A stretch of DNA of 64,000 nt, from the NCBI GenBank assembly GCA_024233215.1, contig JACKPW010000013.1, positions 98,909 through 162,908 on the forward strand. The letters are read 5' to 3'. The notes under the pieces are model-generated. The model worked only from the letters and a program-made list of their open reading frames with translations, was not told where the DNA came from and searched no databases. How positions within the stretch are numbered: the stretch's first letter is position 1; every line of letters begins with the position of its first letter. The translations under genes and the position numbers were made by a program. Origin of the DNA: Verrucomicrobiales bacterium (GTDB taxonomy: Bacteria; Verrucomicrobiota; Verrucomicrobiia; Limisphaerales; J093). Positions 18,601-26,445 of this stretch are shown piece by piece.

Positions 18601-18821
18601 AGGAGCTCGAAGATGAATTCCCGCACGAGTCCGACCGGATCGTTGCGGCAAGAGGATTAGCTCGACTCGATGACCAGGCTGCGAGGGAATGCCTGCGGCG
18701 AATCGCGACCAAGAAATGGGAGCAGGCCTCGGTCAGGTCGTTTTGTCTGGATGCCTTGAGGGATATTCAGCAACAGCAAGGGTGGAGGCCTTTACAGGGG
18801 GGGGGCTGGGACCGGCCGTAG
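15618..18821 (+). CDS. NACHT-type STAND NTPase with C-terminal HEAT-like repeats
   Basis: A protein of about 1067 residues. The first 90 residues contain a helical domain with an HTH-like segment (SKTRAAAICDKLALTPEEWQEI). A NACHT-type NTPase follows: Walker A GEPGEGKTT at about residue 184-192 and Walker B LLLDALDE at about 279-286. From about residue 640 on, short helical pairs such as 'AREHLLMIIEDGDAAEWLR' and 'ESRAVLRQLHQKPDTDPVL' look like HEAT/PBS-lyase-type repeats. Bacterial NACHT proteins of this design sense phage proteins and trigger cell death or nucleic-acid damage, but no effector domain is recognised here. The start is one of two adjacent ATGs at 15618 and 15621. It is monocistronic. 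Confidence 0.8.
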   Translation: MMDSVRLNEKALPFMLKRARDLGLTLQGEEVRSQKDLWRIRVVSGHPDNVGDFFAGRRPISKTRAAAICDKLALTPEEWQEITEATVEAEPEVVRGFLRRLVVNGLESAVAFPPRREEEGEDLTDFCVPARVMTREEWSTVLGESARWLENLPETLEGLLARRSMGVRLNGWLRRAHRRVVLKGEPGEGKTTAMWLYVADSCQTILDRLRRGGGKGGNGNWRLPLLLPLSRVSRAVAATDWLTDFAVEYLLEMAPLTTAEVPAVEGWLQGIVSQRKFVLLLDALDEMPPDAYPWLRKQLADLPDIPTVLSTRYHADAQAVLAWYEELRMVPLRWWMMEDYVTRYFTGDRRGAGKANRLRRILRQNPRLRQLGQNPFFLGALCQLSAQEEGPALPSSRSGILHSTLSSLLERGDAKRGLAGPRSLRNEAKMDILAKLAWRFQEKSARPLRRVELLREIGEARVESQELFPLTAEALLEEFLQDGILVRRGKGLYDFLLRRFREYALARHLAIQAERGSESPATLMRQWRSRADGWGRKDDWSDFRPLNQPGWWEIWPLVAGVPPGNATMVSTLISEWESAEDLLSSRLRLAASAMGEFLETRRGQGLGTQDWMPMAKRVALEVMELVRGDPAVPGLAHSWRMVLAQLPTELVVPLVSTVVRSGGAMIGGVESYLLALGEIGTAAAREHLLMIIEDGDAAEWLRAESAVGLGLIGDEVSRNAILLWLSRTKDAPGSLHYGCMTGAAYVADMKCRRELVRLLRESTSLDARERCLEECEKLFGPEIENELVEIVEQFAKKHEGPGGQVEAVDYTMEKCLGALGRVGSPESARRLLKLLKKPLSHVKKRQICLAVAETGDEESRAVLRQLHQKPDTDPVLAYHALTALVLVGEEEMVNSWFDVGRDMARDPKARCDAIAVCRECRSRLALEFLFERMFQDSEWEVQVSAAMALTGHDAGVVATRLRGTNWRELPKKARFYCASILATGGDREAADTLIEELEDEFPHESDRIVAARGLARLDDQAARECLRRIATKKWEQASVRSFCLDALRDIQQQQGWRPLQGGGWDRP

Positions 18822-18960
18822 CACAACGAGCCGATGTTGCCGGCTGATGCCGGGGGCGTTGAGCAGTAATGGCCGAGGCCATGTCACGCCAAGAGATGGT
18901 AGGAAGGGTGATGGTGGCGGCCGGAGAAACCACTCGGCGGTGTGCGGCGGATAAACGGAC

Positions 18961-18990
18961 AGCAGGTTGTGTCAACTGACACGGCTTGCT
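18961..18990. promoter_or_regulatory. Imperfect 30-bp palindrome upstream of the mobilisation operon
   Basis: Two 14-base arms around a central AC: AGCAGGTTGTGTCA and TGACACGGCTTGCT. The inner six pairs and outer four pairs are perfect, with three mismatches between. It ends 4 bases before the ATG at 18995, so a bound repressor would block expression of the Clp-like gene, coupling protein and relaxase. Operator function is inference. Confidence 0.5.
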
Positions 18991-18994
18991 GTCT

Positions 18995-19909
18995 ATGACC
19001 AAAGCAAAACAATCCCAACGGGGGCCGGACATCCAGCGTCTGGCCCAACTGAGCCAAACCCTCATCCGGCGCATCCGAGGCCAAGACGACGTCCTCGAAC
19101 GACTCGTTGAGGAGGTGGTTCGTCGCGAACTCCGCGTCATTCCGCCAACTGGCTGTCGCGGGGCCTTCATCTTCGCCGGCCCGACCGGGGTGGGCAAAAC
19201 CGAGACCGCCAAACTCCTGGCCCGGGAGTTGTTTGGGGAATCCGCCTTCATCCAGTTCGACTGCTCGGAGTTCAAAACCGTCGCGGCGGTGGCAAACCTG
19301 CTCGGCGACTCCCATGGCGGTCCCGGACGGTTTGCCAAGGCCCATGCCGAAGTGCCTGCCGGGGTCTGGCTGTTTGACGAGCTTGAGAAAGCCGACGCAG
19401 CGCTCGTGGACCTGTTCCTGCAGATGACCTACGAGGGTCGGATCACCCTGGTCGACGGGACGAGCCTCGACCTCTCCCGAATCTACCTCGTCGTTACCAG
19501 CAATCTCGGTTCGGCCGAAATCATCGGCCTTGAGCATACCGCCATGAGCACGATCGAGGGACACGTGCTCAAGCGCATCAAGGAACACTTGCGTCCGGAA
19601 CTGCTGGGGCGCTTCAAGCACCCCTTTGTCTTCCGGCCGCTGTCCCGCGAGGTGCAGGAGGAGATCACCGAAACGCACCTGCGGGACCTGATGGCCTGGC
19701 AGCGGGAACACGGACGGCAGGTTACCTACGACAGCACGATTGTCCGTTTCCTCGTGCAAAATGGGTTTTCCCCCGAACTGGGAGCCCGCCCGCTTCTGGA
19801 CAAGATCCACGAACTGGTCGGCAACGCCGTCGCCAACGATTTGCTCAAAGGCGGCAACGGCAGCGGCCGCCTCGGCATCGACGGTCGACACCTTCGCCTG
19901 GTGCCATGA
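18995..19909 (+). CDS. Clp-D2-type AAA+ ATPase of the mobilisation operon
   Basis: A 304-residue protein that is essentially one class-I Clp/Hsp100 D2 module: Walker A GPTGVGKTETAK, Walker B VWLFDELEKAD, sensor 1 VVTSNLGS, arginine finger region LRPELLGRF and sensor 2 GARPLLDKI, ending with the small C-terminal domain. There is no Clp N-domain and no D1 ring, so it is less than half the usual ClpB length. The ATG at 18995 is preferred over a TTG 9 bases upstream. It overlaps the coupling-protein gene by ATGA, implying a job in conjugation such as remodelling the relaxosome. Confidence 0.8.
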   Translation: MTKAKQSQRGPDIQRLAQLSQTLIRRIRGQDDVLERLVEEVVRRELRVIPPTGCRGAFIFAGPTGVGKTETAKLLARELFGESAFIQFDCSEFKTVAAVANLLGDSHGGPGRFAKAHAEVPAGVWLFDELEKADAALVDLFLQMTYEGRITLVDGTSLDLSRIYLVVTSNLGSAEIIGLEHTAMSTIEGHVLKRIKEHLRPELLGRFKHPFVFRPLSREVQEEITETHLRDLMAWQREHGRQVTYDSTIVRFLVQNGFSPELGARPLLDKIHELVGNAVANDLLKGGNGSGRLGIDGRHLRLVP

Positions 19910-21360
19910 TGCTCTCATCTCGCGTCGCTGTGGCCGCAGGGTGGCCCCTTCCCTTCCCCATTGACCCCTGGCTGCTGGGCGGCATCCTGGTCCTCGCGGG
20001 CATCGTGTTCCTGCTGTGGCTGGCCTGGCACCGGCCACCCAGCCGCGACGTTGTCGCGCGACTCAAGGGGATCACGTGGAACCGGCACACCTTCTGCCAG
20101 CATTTCCTGATCACCGGCGCCACCGGTTCCGGCAAGACCCTGAGCGGCATCCTCGCGTTGTTGTTTGAGGTGTTCAAACACCAGCCCCGGTTCGGCGGTC
20201 TCTGCGTCGACATCAAGGGGGTGCTCCACCAGCAGGTTCATGACATGGCCACTCACTTCGGTCGGGCGAACGACATCCTCCTGCTTGAGGTCCGGCCGGC
20301 AACCGCCCCGGCCGATTGGCAACCCCGTCACCGTTTCAATCTGGTGGGGGACCGTTCCATCCCATTTTCAACCTACGCCAGGTGCGTCGTCGACACCGCG
20401 GTCGCGCTGGGCAGCCGGAACGAACAGAGCTTTTTCCGGCGGGCTGCCCAGGTGAATATCGGCAAGGCCCTCGAAGCGCTGGACGCCCTGGGTTTCCAGG
20501 TGACCCTTGAGAACGCGCACAACCTGCTGGTCAACCCGGACGACACCCGGGCGGTCCTCACCCAGCTCGAATCCGGCAACCACCCCGCCCTCGCCGAACA
20601 TTTCCGCAACTACCTGGCGCAACCTCAGGAACAGCTGGGCGGTATTAAGGGCACGGTGGACAACTACCTGGCCAACTTCACCCTGCCGCCCATTGCGGAG
20701 GTGTTCTGCCGCGACAGCACGTTCGATCTCGCGGACGTCGACCAGGGCAAGCTCATCTGCCTGTCCCTGCCCCAGCGTTACCAGACCGAACGCCGGTTCG
20801 TGGGGACGTTCCTGAAACTGCTGTTCTACACCCACGCGTTGGCCCGGTTTGATGCACCGAAGTCGAAGCGGGAACAGGACAACCTGCTCGTGTTGATCGC
20901 CGACGAATGCCAGCAGTTCGTCACGGCCAGCGAGGACGGGTTGAGCGACCACAACGTGGTGGACCTGGTGCGGGAAGCGGGGGTGGCTGTCATCGCGGCC
21001 ACGCAAAGCACCACCTCGCTGATCCCCGCGCTGGGCGCCGCCCAGGCTCAGGTCTTCACCCTGAACCTGCGCAACCGGCTCATCTTCACCGCCGCGGACC
21101 AGGTGGACGCAAGGGCGAGCGCCGAGTTCCTGGGCGAAGTCACCAAGCGCCAACGGTCCGTGACGCACGGCGATGCAGGCCGGAGCGAAAGCTGGAGCGA
21201 ACGGGAGGAGTATTGGATGAAGCCGCACAAGCTGCGCGGGCTGCGCAAACACCGCTGCATCCTGCTCCATTGCACCCGGCGCCCCCGGAAGGTGCTACTG
21301 CCACCGCGGCAGCCCGACGGGAAGATCCCGCGCTGGTTCCATTGGTGGAACGTCAGCTGA
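19906..21360 (+). CDS. VirD4/TraD-type coupling ATPase (first copy)
   Basis: A 484-residue protein with one N-terminal membrane segment (about residues 21-42), Walker A GATGSGKT at residues 71-78 and Walker B LLVLIADECQ near residue 330. The C-terminal part has the TraM-recognition-like region (VVDLVREAGVAVIAATQSTTSL). These are hallmarks of type IV coupling proteins, which bring the relaxase-DNA complex to the secretion channel. The start overlaps the Clp-like gene stop by ATGA. The 85-base gap downstream carries the oriT candidate, then the MobF relaxase. A second, divergent coupling gene is at 34063-35706. Confidence 0.88.
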   Translation: MMLSSRVAVAAGWPLPFPIDPWLLGGILVLAGIVFLLWLAWHRPPSRDVVARLKGITWNRHTFCQHFLITGATGSGKTLSGILALLFEVFKHQPRFGGLCVDIKGVLHQQVHDMATHFGRANDILLLEVRPATAPADWQPRHRFNLVGDRSIPFSTYARCVVDTAVALGSRNEQSFFRRAAQVNIGKALEALDALGFQVTLENAHNLLVNPDDTRAVLTQLESGNHPALAEHFRNYLAQPQEQLGGIKGTVDNYLANFTLPPIAEVFCRDSTFDLADVDQGKLICLSLPQRYQTERRFVGTFLKLLFYTHALARFDAPKSKREQDNLLVLIADECQQFVTASEDGLSDHNVVDLVREAGVAVIAATQSTTSLIPALGAAQAQVFTLNLRNRLIFTAADQVDARASAEFLGEVTKRQRSVTHGDAGRSESWSEREEYWMKPHKLRGLRKHRCILLHCTRRPRKVLLPPRQPDGKIPRWFHWWNVS

Positions 21361-21377
21361 TTCCCCCGGACGAAGTG

Positions 21378-21410
21378 CCCTATCGAAGATAGGGGTTGGT
21401 GTCTCCAATT
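21378..21410 (+). other. Candidate oriT with nic site
   Basis: A perfect 7-bp hairpin CCCTATC-GAA-GATAGGG (21378-21394) is followed by GTTGGTGTCTCCAATT. This copies the layout of MobF (R388-type) origins: a GAA(A)-loop hairpin, a few bases, then TGTCT with the cut after the last T, predicted here between 21404 and 21405. It lies immediately upstream of the MobF relaxase gene. The assignment is by analogy. Confidence 0.55.
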
Positions 21411-21445
21411 TCAGTATTCCTGCTGCAATCAACACATCCGGCATC

Positions 21446-24103
21446 ATGATCACCGCTCGACCTCAGAAGAATCTCGTCACGGCACGGGAGTATTTCCGGC
21501 AGCATCTGGCCCAGGGTAACTATCACAGCGAAGACAGGACCGTAGCCGGCCACTGGTTCGGACTGGGAGCCGAACGCCTCGGATTGAAGCCGGGTGCCGT
21601 GGTTACGGAAGCGGAGTTCGGGCGACTCTGTGAGAACCAGCATCCAGCGACTGGGGAGAAGCTCACGGTTCGCAAACGCCAGAAGGATCACCGGGTGTTC
21701 TACGACTTCACAGTGTCGGCGCCGAAGAGCGTTTCGGTGATGGCGTTCGTGGCCGGCGACCAACGGATCATCGCAGCCCATGATGAAGCGTGCCAGGCCG
21801 CATTGACGCAGATGGAAAAAGTGGCCGCAACCAGGGTGCGCAAAGGTGGCCAGGATGGAGAACGCGTCACCGGGGAGGTCGTCGCGGCCAGTTTCCGTCA
21901 CGACACCTCGCGGGCGTTGGACCCACAGTTGCACACTCACTTCGTCGTGTTCAACGCCACCTGGGACCCGGTCGAGAACCGGTGGAAAGCGCTCCAGACT
22001 TCTCGGATGTACGACCAGATGGCTCTCTACACCGAGGTCTACCGGAGTGAACTGGCGCACCGACTGCAGGCTCTGGGCTATGAGTTGCATTCGGGAGAAC
22101 ATGCCTTCGAGATTGCCGGGGTTTCGCCGGGGATCCTCCACCGATTCAGCAAACGGCGGCGGGCTATTCTGGATGCCCAGGAGAAAATGTCGGGCAAGCT
22201 CGGGCACCCGCTGTCGAACAACGGGCGCGGTACCCTCGCCCACACGACCCGGCAGGCGAAGGACAGGACCCTGGACCCGCAGGCCGTCCTGGACCTCCAG
22301 CGCGCTCAACTGACGGCGGAGGAACTCTCCACCCTCACCGCACTGATCCCGAATAGGAATCGCCCCACTCCGTCGGCCTCGATTCAGCCTGTCGCCCCCA
22401 GGGCGGTCGTGTCTGCGGCGGAAGCCGTCGACTACGCCCGGGACCATCATTTCGAACGGCAGAGCGTGGTGGAGACGCATGACCTGCTGAAGACCGCCCT
22501 GGCCTACTCCCGCGGGTCGGTCACTCTCGATATGCTCCAGGCCGAGCTCGCACAGAGGTCGGACTTCCTGCGCACCGACGACCAGGTAACCACCCGCACC
22601 GCGTTCCACGAGGAACAACGGTTGATTTCGCTGATCAACTTGGGCATGGGTCGTTGCCGGCCGCTCAATCCCCGTTTCGTTGGCGACCTGAAACTCTCCG
22701 CCGAACAACGAACCGCGTTGCGGACCATCCTCGGCGCGCCCGACCGGGTGGTGGGATTGCGCGGCGGCGCCGGCACCGGGAAGACGCGGCTCCTGCTGGA
22801 AGTCGTCCGGGGCATCGAGGAACGGCAACCGGTCATCGTCCTGGCCCCCACAACCGCCGGGGTGGAGGCGTTGCGGAAAGCCGGTCTCACGCAGACGGCC
22901 ACCGTGCAGCGGTTTCTCGCCGATCCGAGCTTTCGCGAACAGGCGAAGGACCATGTGCTGCTGGTGGATGAAGCCGGTCTGCTCTCCACCAAGGACATGT
23001 TGGCCTTGGTGGAACAGGTGCAACACGGCGGCCGCATGATCCTGTCGGGGGACACCCGGCAGCACACGAGCGTCCGCGCGGGAGACGCCCTGCGGCTGTT
23101 GGAGGAACGGAGTTCGCTGCGAATGGCAGGGGTCCACACCATCCGGCGCCAGGTCGATTTGGATTACCGGGAGGCCATTGCGGAGTTTGCGCAAGGCAAC
23201 GGACCGGGAGGTCTGGCCCGGCTGGCCCGACTGGGCGCGGTGGTGGAGAACCCGGAGCCGGAACGATACGCGCTCCTGGCCGACGATTATCTGACCTCGG
23301 TCCGGGCGAAGAAGTCCGCCCTCGTCGTCAGCCCCACGTGGCACGAGATCGAGGCGGTGACGCACGAAATCCGGAAGCGACTGAAGGGCCACGGTCTCCT
23401 GGGCAAGACCGACACCACCCTCACGGTCCACCGCAGCCTCAAATGGACCGAGGCCCAGAAACGGGACCTGCGCAACTACCGCGAGGGTCACATCCTGTCG
23501 TTCCACCGGCCCACCCGCGACTTCGCCCGCGGCGAGTCGGCGGCAGTGGTCAGCGCCGGCACCGACGCGCTGCAGGTCCGCAAGGGCAACGGCTCCGTGG
23601 TGAAGGTCACGCGGAAACAGGCAGGAGCCTTCGATGTCGCGCAGAAACAGTCGCTGGCCATCGCTGCGGGCGAACGATTGCTGCTCCAGGGCAACCGGAA
23701 GGAGGCAGGTCTGTTCAACGGCCAGGTGGTGACCGTTAAGAAGGTGAGGCGGAATGGGCGTATCACCCTGACCGACGGACGCACCATTCCGGCGGACTTT
23801 CGCGACTTCACGCACGGCTATTGCGTGACCAGTCACGCGTCGCAGGGGCGCACGGTCGATCATGTGTATGTGGCGGTGGACTCCGCCGGTTGGCGGGCCA
23901 CTCACCGAAACCAGTTCTACGTGAGTGCCTCGCGTGGCCGGGAGCGGGTCCGCGTCTACACCGACGACATCGAGTTCCTCCACGATGCCGTCGGGCGTTC
24001 CGGGGCGCGGCTCAGCGCATCGGAACTGATGGACAGCAAACGGGCCGCCGAAAGCGTGAAGCCCACCCAACGCCTCACCCAACGCCAGCGAATGGCAGCC
24101 TGA
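21446..24103 (+). CDS. MobF relaxase-helicase, TrwC/TraI type (first copy)
   Basis: An 885-residue protein. The TrwC relaxase domain fills the first ~300 residues: candidate catalytic tyrosines Tyr16 and Tyr26, and the three-histidine metal site His152, His163 and His165 (HDTSRALDPQLHTH). This is the same spacing as TrwC. Then comes a RecD/TraI-like helicase, with Walker A RGGAGTGKTR at about residue 438-447 and Walker B LLVDEAGLLS. It nicks oriT, becomes linked to the 5' end and unwinds the transferred strand. It follows the coupling-protein gene and the candidate oriT, and is 2 bases upstream of a small gene. Confidence 0.92.
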   Translation: MITARPQKNLVTAREYFRQHLAQGNYHSEDRTVAGHWFGLGAERLGLKPGAVVTEAEFGRLCENQHPATGEKLTVRKRQKDHRVFYDFTVSAPKSVSVMAFVAGDQRIIAAHDEACQAALTQMEKVAATRVRKGGQDGERVTGEVVAASFRHDTSRALDPQLHTHFVVFNATWDPVENRWKALQTSRMYDQMALYTEVYRSELAHRLQALGYELHSGEHAFEIAGVSPGILHRFSKRRRAILDAQEKMSGKLGHPLSNNGRGTLAHTTRQAKDRTLDPQAVLDLQRAQLTAEELSTLTALIPNRNRPTPSASIQPVAPRAVVSAAEAVDYARDHHFERQSVVETHDLLKTALAYSRGSVTLDMLQAELAQRSDFLRTDDQVTTRTAFHEEQRLISLINLGMGRCRPLNPRFVGDLKLSAEQRTALRTILGAPDRVVGLRGGAGTGKTRLLLEVVRGIEERQPVIVLAPTTAGVEALRKAGLTQTATVQRFLADPSFREQAKDHVLLVDEAGLLSTKDMLALVEQVQHGGRMILSGDTRQHTSVRAGDALRLLEERSSLRMAGVHTIRRQVDLDYREAIAEFAQGNGPGGLARLARLGAVVENPEPERYALLADDYLTSVRAKKSALVVSPTWHEIEAVTHEIRKRLKGHGLLGKTDTTLTVHRSLKWTEAQKRDLRNYREGHILSFHRPTRDFARGESAAVVSAGTDALQVRKGNGSVVKVTRKQAGAFDVAQKQSLAIAAGERLLLQGNRKEAGLFNGQVVTVKKVRRNGRITLTDGRTIPADFRDFTHGYCVTSHASQGRTVDHVYVAVDSAGWRATHRNQFYVSASRGRERVRVYTDDIEFLHDAVGRSGARLSASELMDSKRAAESVKPTQRLTQRQRMAA

Positions 24104-24105
24104 TC

Positions 24106-24516
24106 ATGCTCAGACGAGACCCGAACAACCACCCCGAGGCGACGAACGCCTCCCGCACCGGGGCGCCCGATGGTAGTGAACCCTCCGACCTCGGGCAGCC
24201 TTACGTCACCGGCGAACGGCCGCCCGGCATCGTGTTCGCGAGAGGCCCGACCAGCTTCTGGCTACCCTACCACCTGCTTCAGGGAATGCGGTATGAACCG
24301 GACAAGGTGACCCTGCAATTCGCGGGAAGCGACATCCTCATCGAGGGTCGGGGACTTCACGCGCTGTATCGCGACCTGACCCGACAGATCGTCTCCGAGG
24401 TGACGGAGCAAGGGTCCCACGCCGAAATGTCCGATGCGGCCACATGCATCGGCCAGATTGTCGAGCTGCCCAAGGGGAAGAAGGGAAGATCGGAGGGCGG
24501 CGAAGGGGTCGGGTAA
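24106..24516 (+). CDS. Hypothetical protein after the first relaxase, 136 aa
   Basis: Not recognised. It starts 2 bases after the relaxase stop. The N-terminal 45 residues are polar and look disordered. The middle (GPTSFWLPYHLLQGMRYEPDKVTLQFAGSDILIEGRGLHALYRDLTRQ) looks like a small alpha/beta domain in which an ordered strand-helix pattern could bind a partner, and the tail is basic (KGKKGRSEGGEG). Being the last gene of the Clp-like/coupling/relaxase operon, it is probably a transfer accessory. Confidence 0.6.
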   Translation: MLRRDPNNHPEATNASRTGAPDGSEPSDLGQPYVTGERPPGIVFARGPTSFWLPYHLLQGMRYEPDKVTLQFAGSDILIEGRGLHALYRDLTRQIVSEVTEQGSHAEMSDAATCIGQIVELPKGKKGRSEGGEGVG

Positions 24517-24537
24517 CAGCACAGCACGCCGTGAAAT

Positions 24538-24553
24538 GTTCGGACGTCCGAAC
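24538..24553. promoter_or_regulatory. parS-like palindrome, copy 1
   Basis: The perfect palindrome GTTCGGACGTCCGAAC, extended by T and A to 18 bp (24537-24554). It lies in the intergenic region after the first mobilisation operon. The same 16-mer recurs at 26288, 27829 and 33641, flanking and inside the par/rep/mob region. The TGTT...AACA form resembles Spo0J/ParB sites, and a ParB gene is present, so a centromere site is likely. Confidence 0.7.
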
Positions 24554-24650
24554 AGCGGCCCTCATCCGACATCCACCTTCAGACGCGGAGCAGGAATCAA
24601 CACGGCCGCACCCGCGGCCCGCGAGCGATGCGTTCCGGCCACTGAGGGGT

Positions 24651-24681
24651 CCAACCCGCAGTGGTCCAAACCACTGGTTGG
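24651..24681. terminator. Hairpin between convergent operons
   Basis: CAGTGGT-CCAA-ACCACTG (24659-24676) is perfect, and an outer CCAAC/GTTGG pair extends the stem past a small bulge. It sits between the rightward mobilisation operon and the leftward gene ending at 24712, where a bidirectional terminator is expected. No long T-run is seen. Confidence 0.5.
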
Positions 24682-24711
24682 GTCAGGCCGGTGCCGAATG
24701 TCCTGAGCACC

Positions 24712-26151
24712 TCAGGTGGGCTCAGCCTGGTCGGCAAGAATCTCCCGTACGATGTCACGATAGCAGCCGGCAGTATCCTCTTCCCAGTAGCGGGTGTGGG
24801 CGCGGAAACCGACTAACCCGTAACGCTCGAGGAGTCCGTAGTCATCGAGTGACTTGTCGCGGCCGTAGAGAATGCTCCTCGGGCGAAGCAGCGTCGTCAC
24901 GCCACTGATGGCGATGCCGGCCTCGACCGGATCAGCGCCCTTTGCGGCAACGTCCAGGAAATCCGAGCTCAGCACGTCGGGCCGGGCGAAGATGTTCAGC
25001 CAGGTGCGCGACGTGTCGTCGGAACAACGGTTCTTGAAATAGTCGGGCCAGTAGGTGCGGATGAAGTCGAACGGGCACCCGATGGTGATCAGGCCCCGGA
25101 CGGTGCCGAAGATCCCCGGCGGTTCCCCATGCGGATACAGGGCGTCGAGGGTGGCGAGCGTCCCGAAGCTGTAAGCGACGACGTAGACGTTCCGATACTT
25201 GAGGTCGTCCTTTTCCGCGAGGTGGTTCAGGAGGGCGCTGAACATGTTGGTGATGGCGTCCTTGGCGGTGCCGAGCGTGAGGTAGCGCACCGCCGATATC
25301 GTCTCGACCCCACTCTTCTGGACGATCGCCTTGAGGTCTCGTTTGAAGACCAACCCGAGCGCAGCGAGCCAAACGACAAGCAGTTGGCAGCCATACGCAA
25401 TCGGCTGGAGGTAGTGGGAACCGAAAGCTACGACGCGGGTTCGGATGGTGTCCGCCAGCCCTTGGGCATCGGTCGGCGCGTCGGCAGGCGGCGTCGAGGG
25501 AGCAGGTGTCGACTCGTCCGCGGCGGGGGGTTGTCCGGCGCCCGCCTGAACAACGATGGGTGGGGCTTCAGCGGACGTCGGCAGCGCCGCCGGCAGGAGG
25601 GTGCCCAACACGGCACCGAGGATGATCACGGCGTAGAGAATCAGCGTGGAGAACCAAAGACAGGCGATGCGGACCTGCCACTTCTCGGTGGACGTCTTGC
25701 TGCGCGAGCCGATGGAGAACAACAACTTTCCGGAGTTCGTGAGCAGCGTCCAGCAAATCAGGAGGAGGAGGCTCAAGGGTCGCTTCTCGGGCAGATCGCC
25801 AATCAACGTCTCGCGATAGTCGAGGCTGTAGAGGTCGAGAATCGCCTGTCTCGGGCCCTGCCGCCGGTCCTGCCGGGTGACCGTGATCTTCCGGGTCTTG
25901 CCTTTGATCCCGCGCTGCTTTCCGTAGTCCTCGTTCCTGCCCTCTTCGAGCAGGAACTGCAGCTCCGGGGAGGCTTCGTCATCCAGCGCCGCAGCGATGC
26001 GCCGGGCAACGGCGTCGACGGAGTCGGCCGCATCCGCCTCGGGAAGGCCCGCGAGATAGACGATGGCATCGCGTTCCGGTGCGTCGGCCGGAGCGGGTTG
26101 AGGTGGATTGACAGCGGGACGTTCCGCTGTGGGTTGCTGGTCGTCGCTCAT
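24712..26151 (-). CDS. Membrane protein with alpha/beta-hydrolase-like C-terminal domain
   Basis: A 479-residue protein. A polar N-terminus (residues 1-110) is followed by two closely spaced membrane helices (about 120-145 and 155-185), a proline/alanine-rich loop, another pair (about 250-275) and a soluble C-terminal domain. The soluble domain has 'VYVVAYSFGTLATLDALYP', a nucleophile-elbow-like AYSFG where GxSxG is usual, then 'GLITIGCPFDF', which looks like the next strand of an alpha/beta hydrolase. No close family is recognised. It lies between two parS-like sites and converges on the mobilisation operon. A lipase or esterase role is only an inference. The ATG at 26151 was chosen; ATG 26163 is possible. 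Confidence 0.6.
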   Translation of the reverse strand: MSDDQQPTAERPAVNPPQPAPADAPERDAIVYLAGLPEADAADSVDAVARRIAAALDDEASPELQFLLEEGRNEDYGKQRGIKGKTRKITVTRQDRRQGPRQAILDLYSLDYRETLIGDLPEKRPLSLLLLICWTLLTNSGKLLFSIGSRSKTSTEKWQVRIACLWFSTLILYAVIILGAVLGTLLPAALPTSAEAPPIVVQAGAGQPPAADESTPAPSTPPADAPTDAQGLADTIRTRVVAFGSHYLQPIAYGCQLLVVWLAALGLVFKRDLKAIVQKSGVETISAVRYLTLGTAKDAITNMFSALLNHLAEKDDLKYRNVYVVAYSFGTLATLDALYPHGEPPGIFGTVRGLITIGCPFDFIRTYWPDYFKNRCSDDTSRTWLNIFARPDVLSSDFLDVAAKGADPVEAGIAISGVTTLLRPRSILYGRDKSLDDYGLLERYGLVGFRAHTRYWEEDTAGCYRDIVREILADQAEPT

Positions 26152-26287
26152 TGGGTGGCACATCGAAAGGCGGTCTTCGAATCCACGGTTCTCGTCGGGT
26201 TGACGACTCCACGGTGGCACAACGGACCCGGCGTCTCAACCTGGAGTTCAGCGCCCCTCGCTCAGACGCTCAGCGAGCGGGTCTCTC

Positions 26288-26303
26288 GTTCGGACGTCCG
26301 AAC
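26288..26303. promoter_or_regulatory. parS-like palindrome, copy 2
   Basis: GTTCGGACGTCCGAAC, identical to the other three copies, here with C instead of T as its left flank. It lies in the roughly 290-base gap between the membrane hydrolase-like gene and the ArdC gene. Confidence 0.7.
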
Positions 26304-26387
26304 ACTGGCGGTGAAGGATGGGGCAACGGGGGGCCAGACAGGGCTGTCGCAGGGGACGGGAACGCAGCCACGCCGGAGCCGGAGCTC

Positions 26388-26415
26388 GTAACAAATAGTG
26401 CCTCGTTTTTGTTAC
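26388..26415. terminator. Inverted repeat downstream of ardC
   Basis: GTAACAAA (26388-26395) and TTTGTTAC (26408-26415) with a 12-base loop, nested inside CGCAGCC (26363-26369) and GGCTGCG (26420-26426). It is 30 bases beyond the ArdC stop codon. It could be a terminator or a protein-binding site. Confidence 0.45.
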
Positions 26416-26445
26416 GTGCGGCTGCGGGGATCCCAACACCAGACG

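Noticed and set aside
21378..21394. Hairpin after the first coupling-protein gene as a terminator
   Set aside because: No T-run follows, it is placed before a co-directional relaxase gene, and the following TGTCT gives a better explanation as oriT.
21380..24082. 900-codon frame on the minus strand opposite the first relaxase
   Set aside because: It mirrors the relaxase-helicase gene, has no recognisable domain and no ribosome-binding site. In this GC-rich DNA long antisense frames are common.
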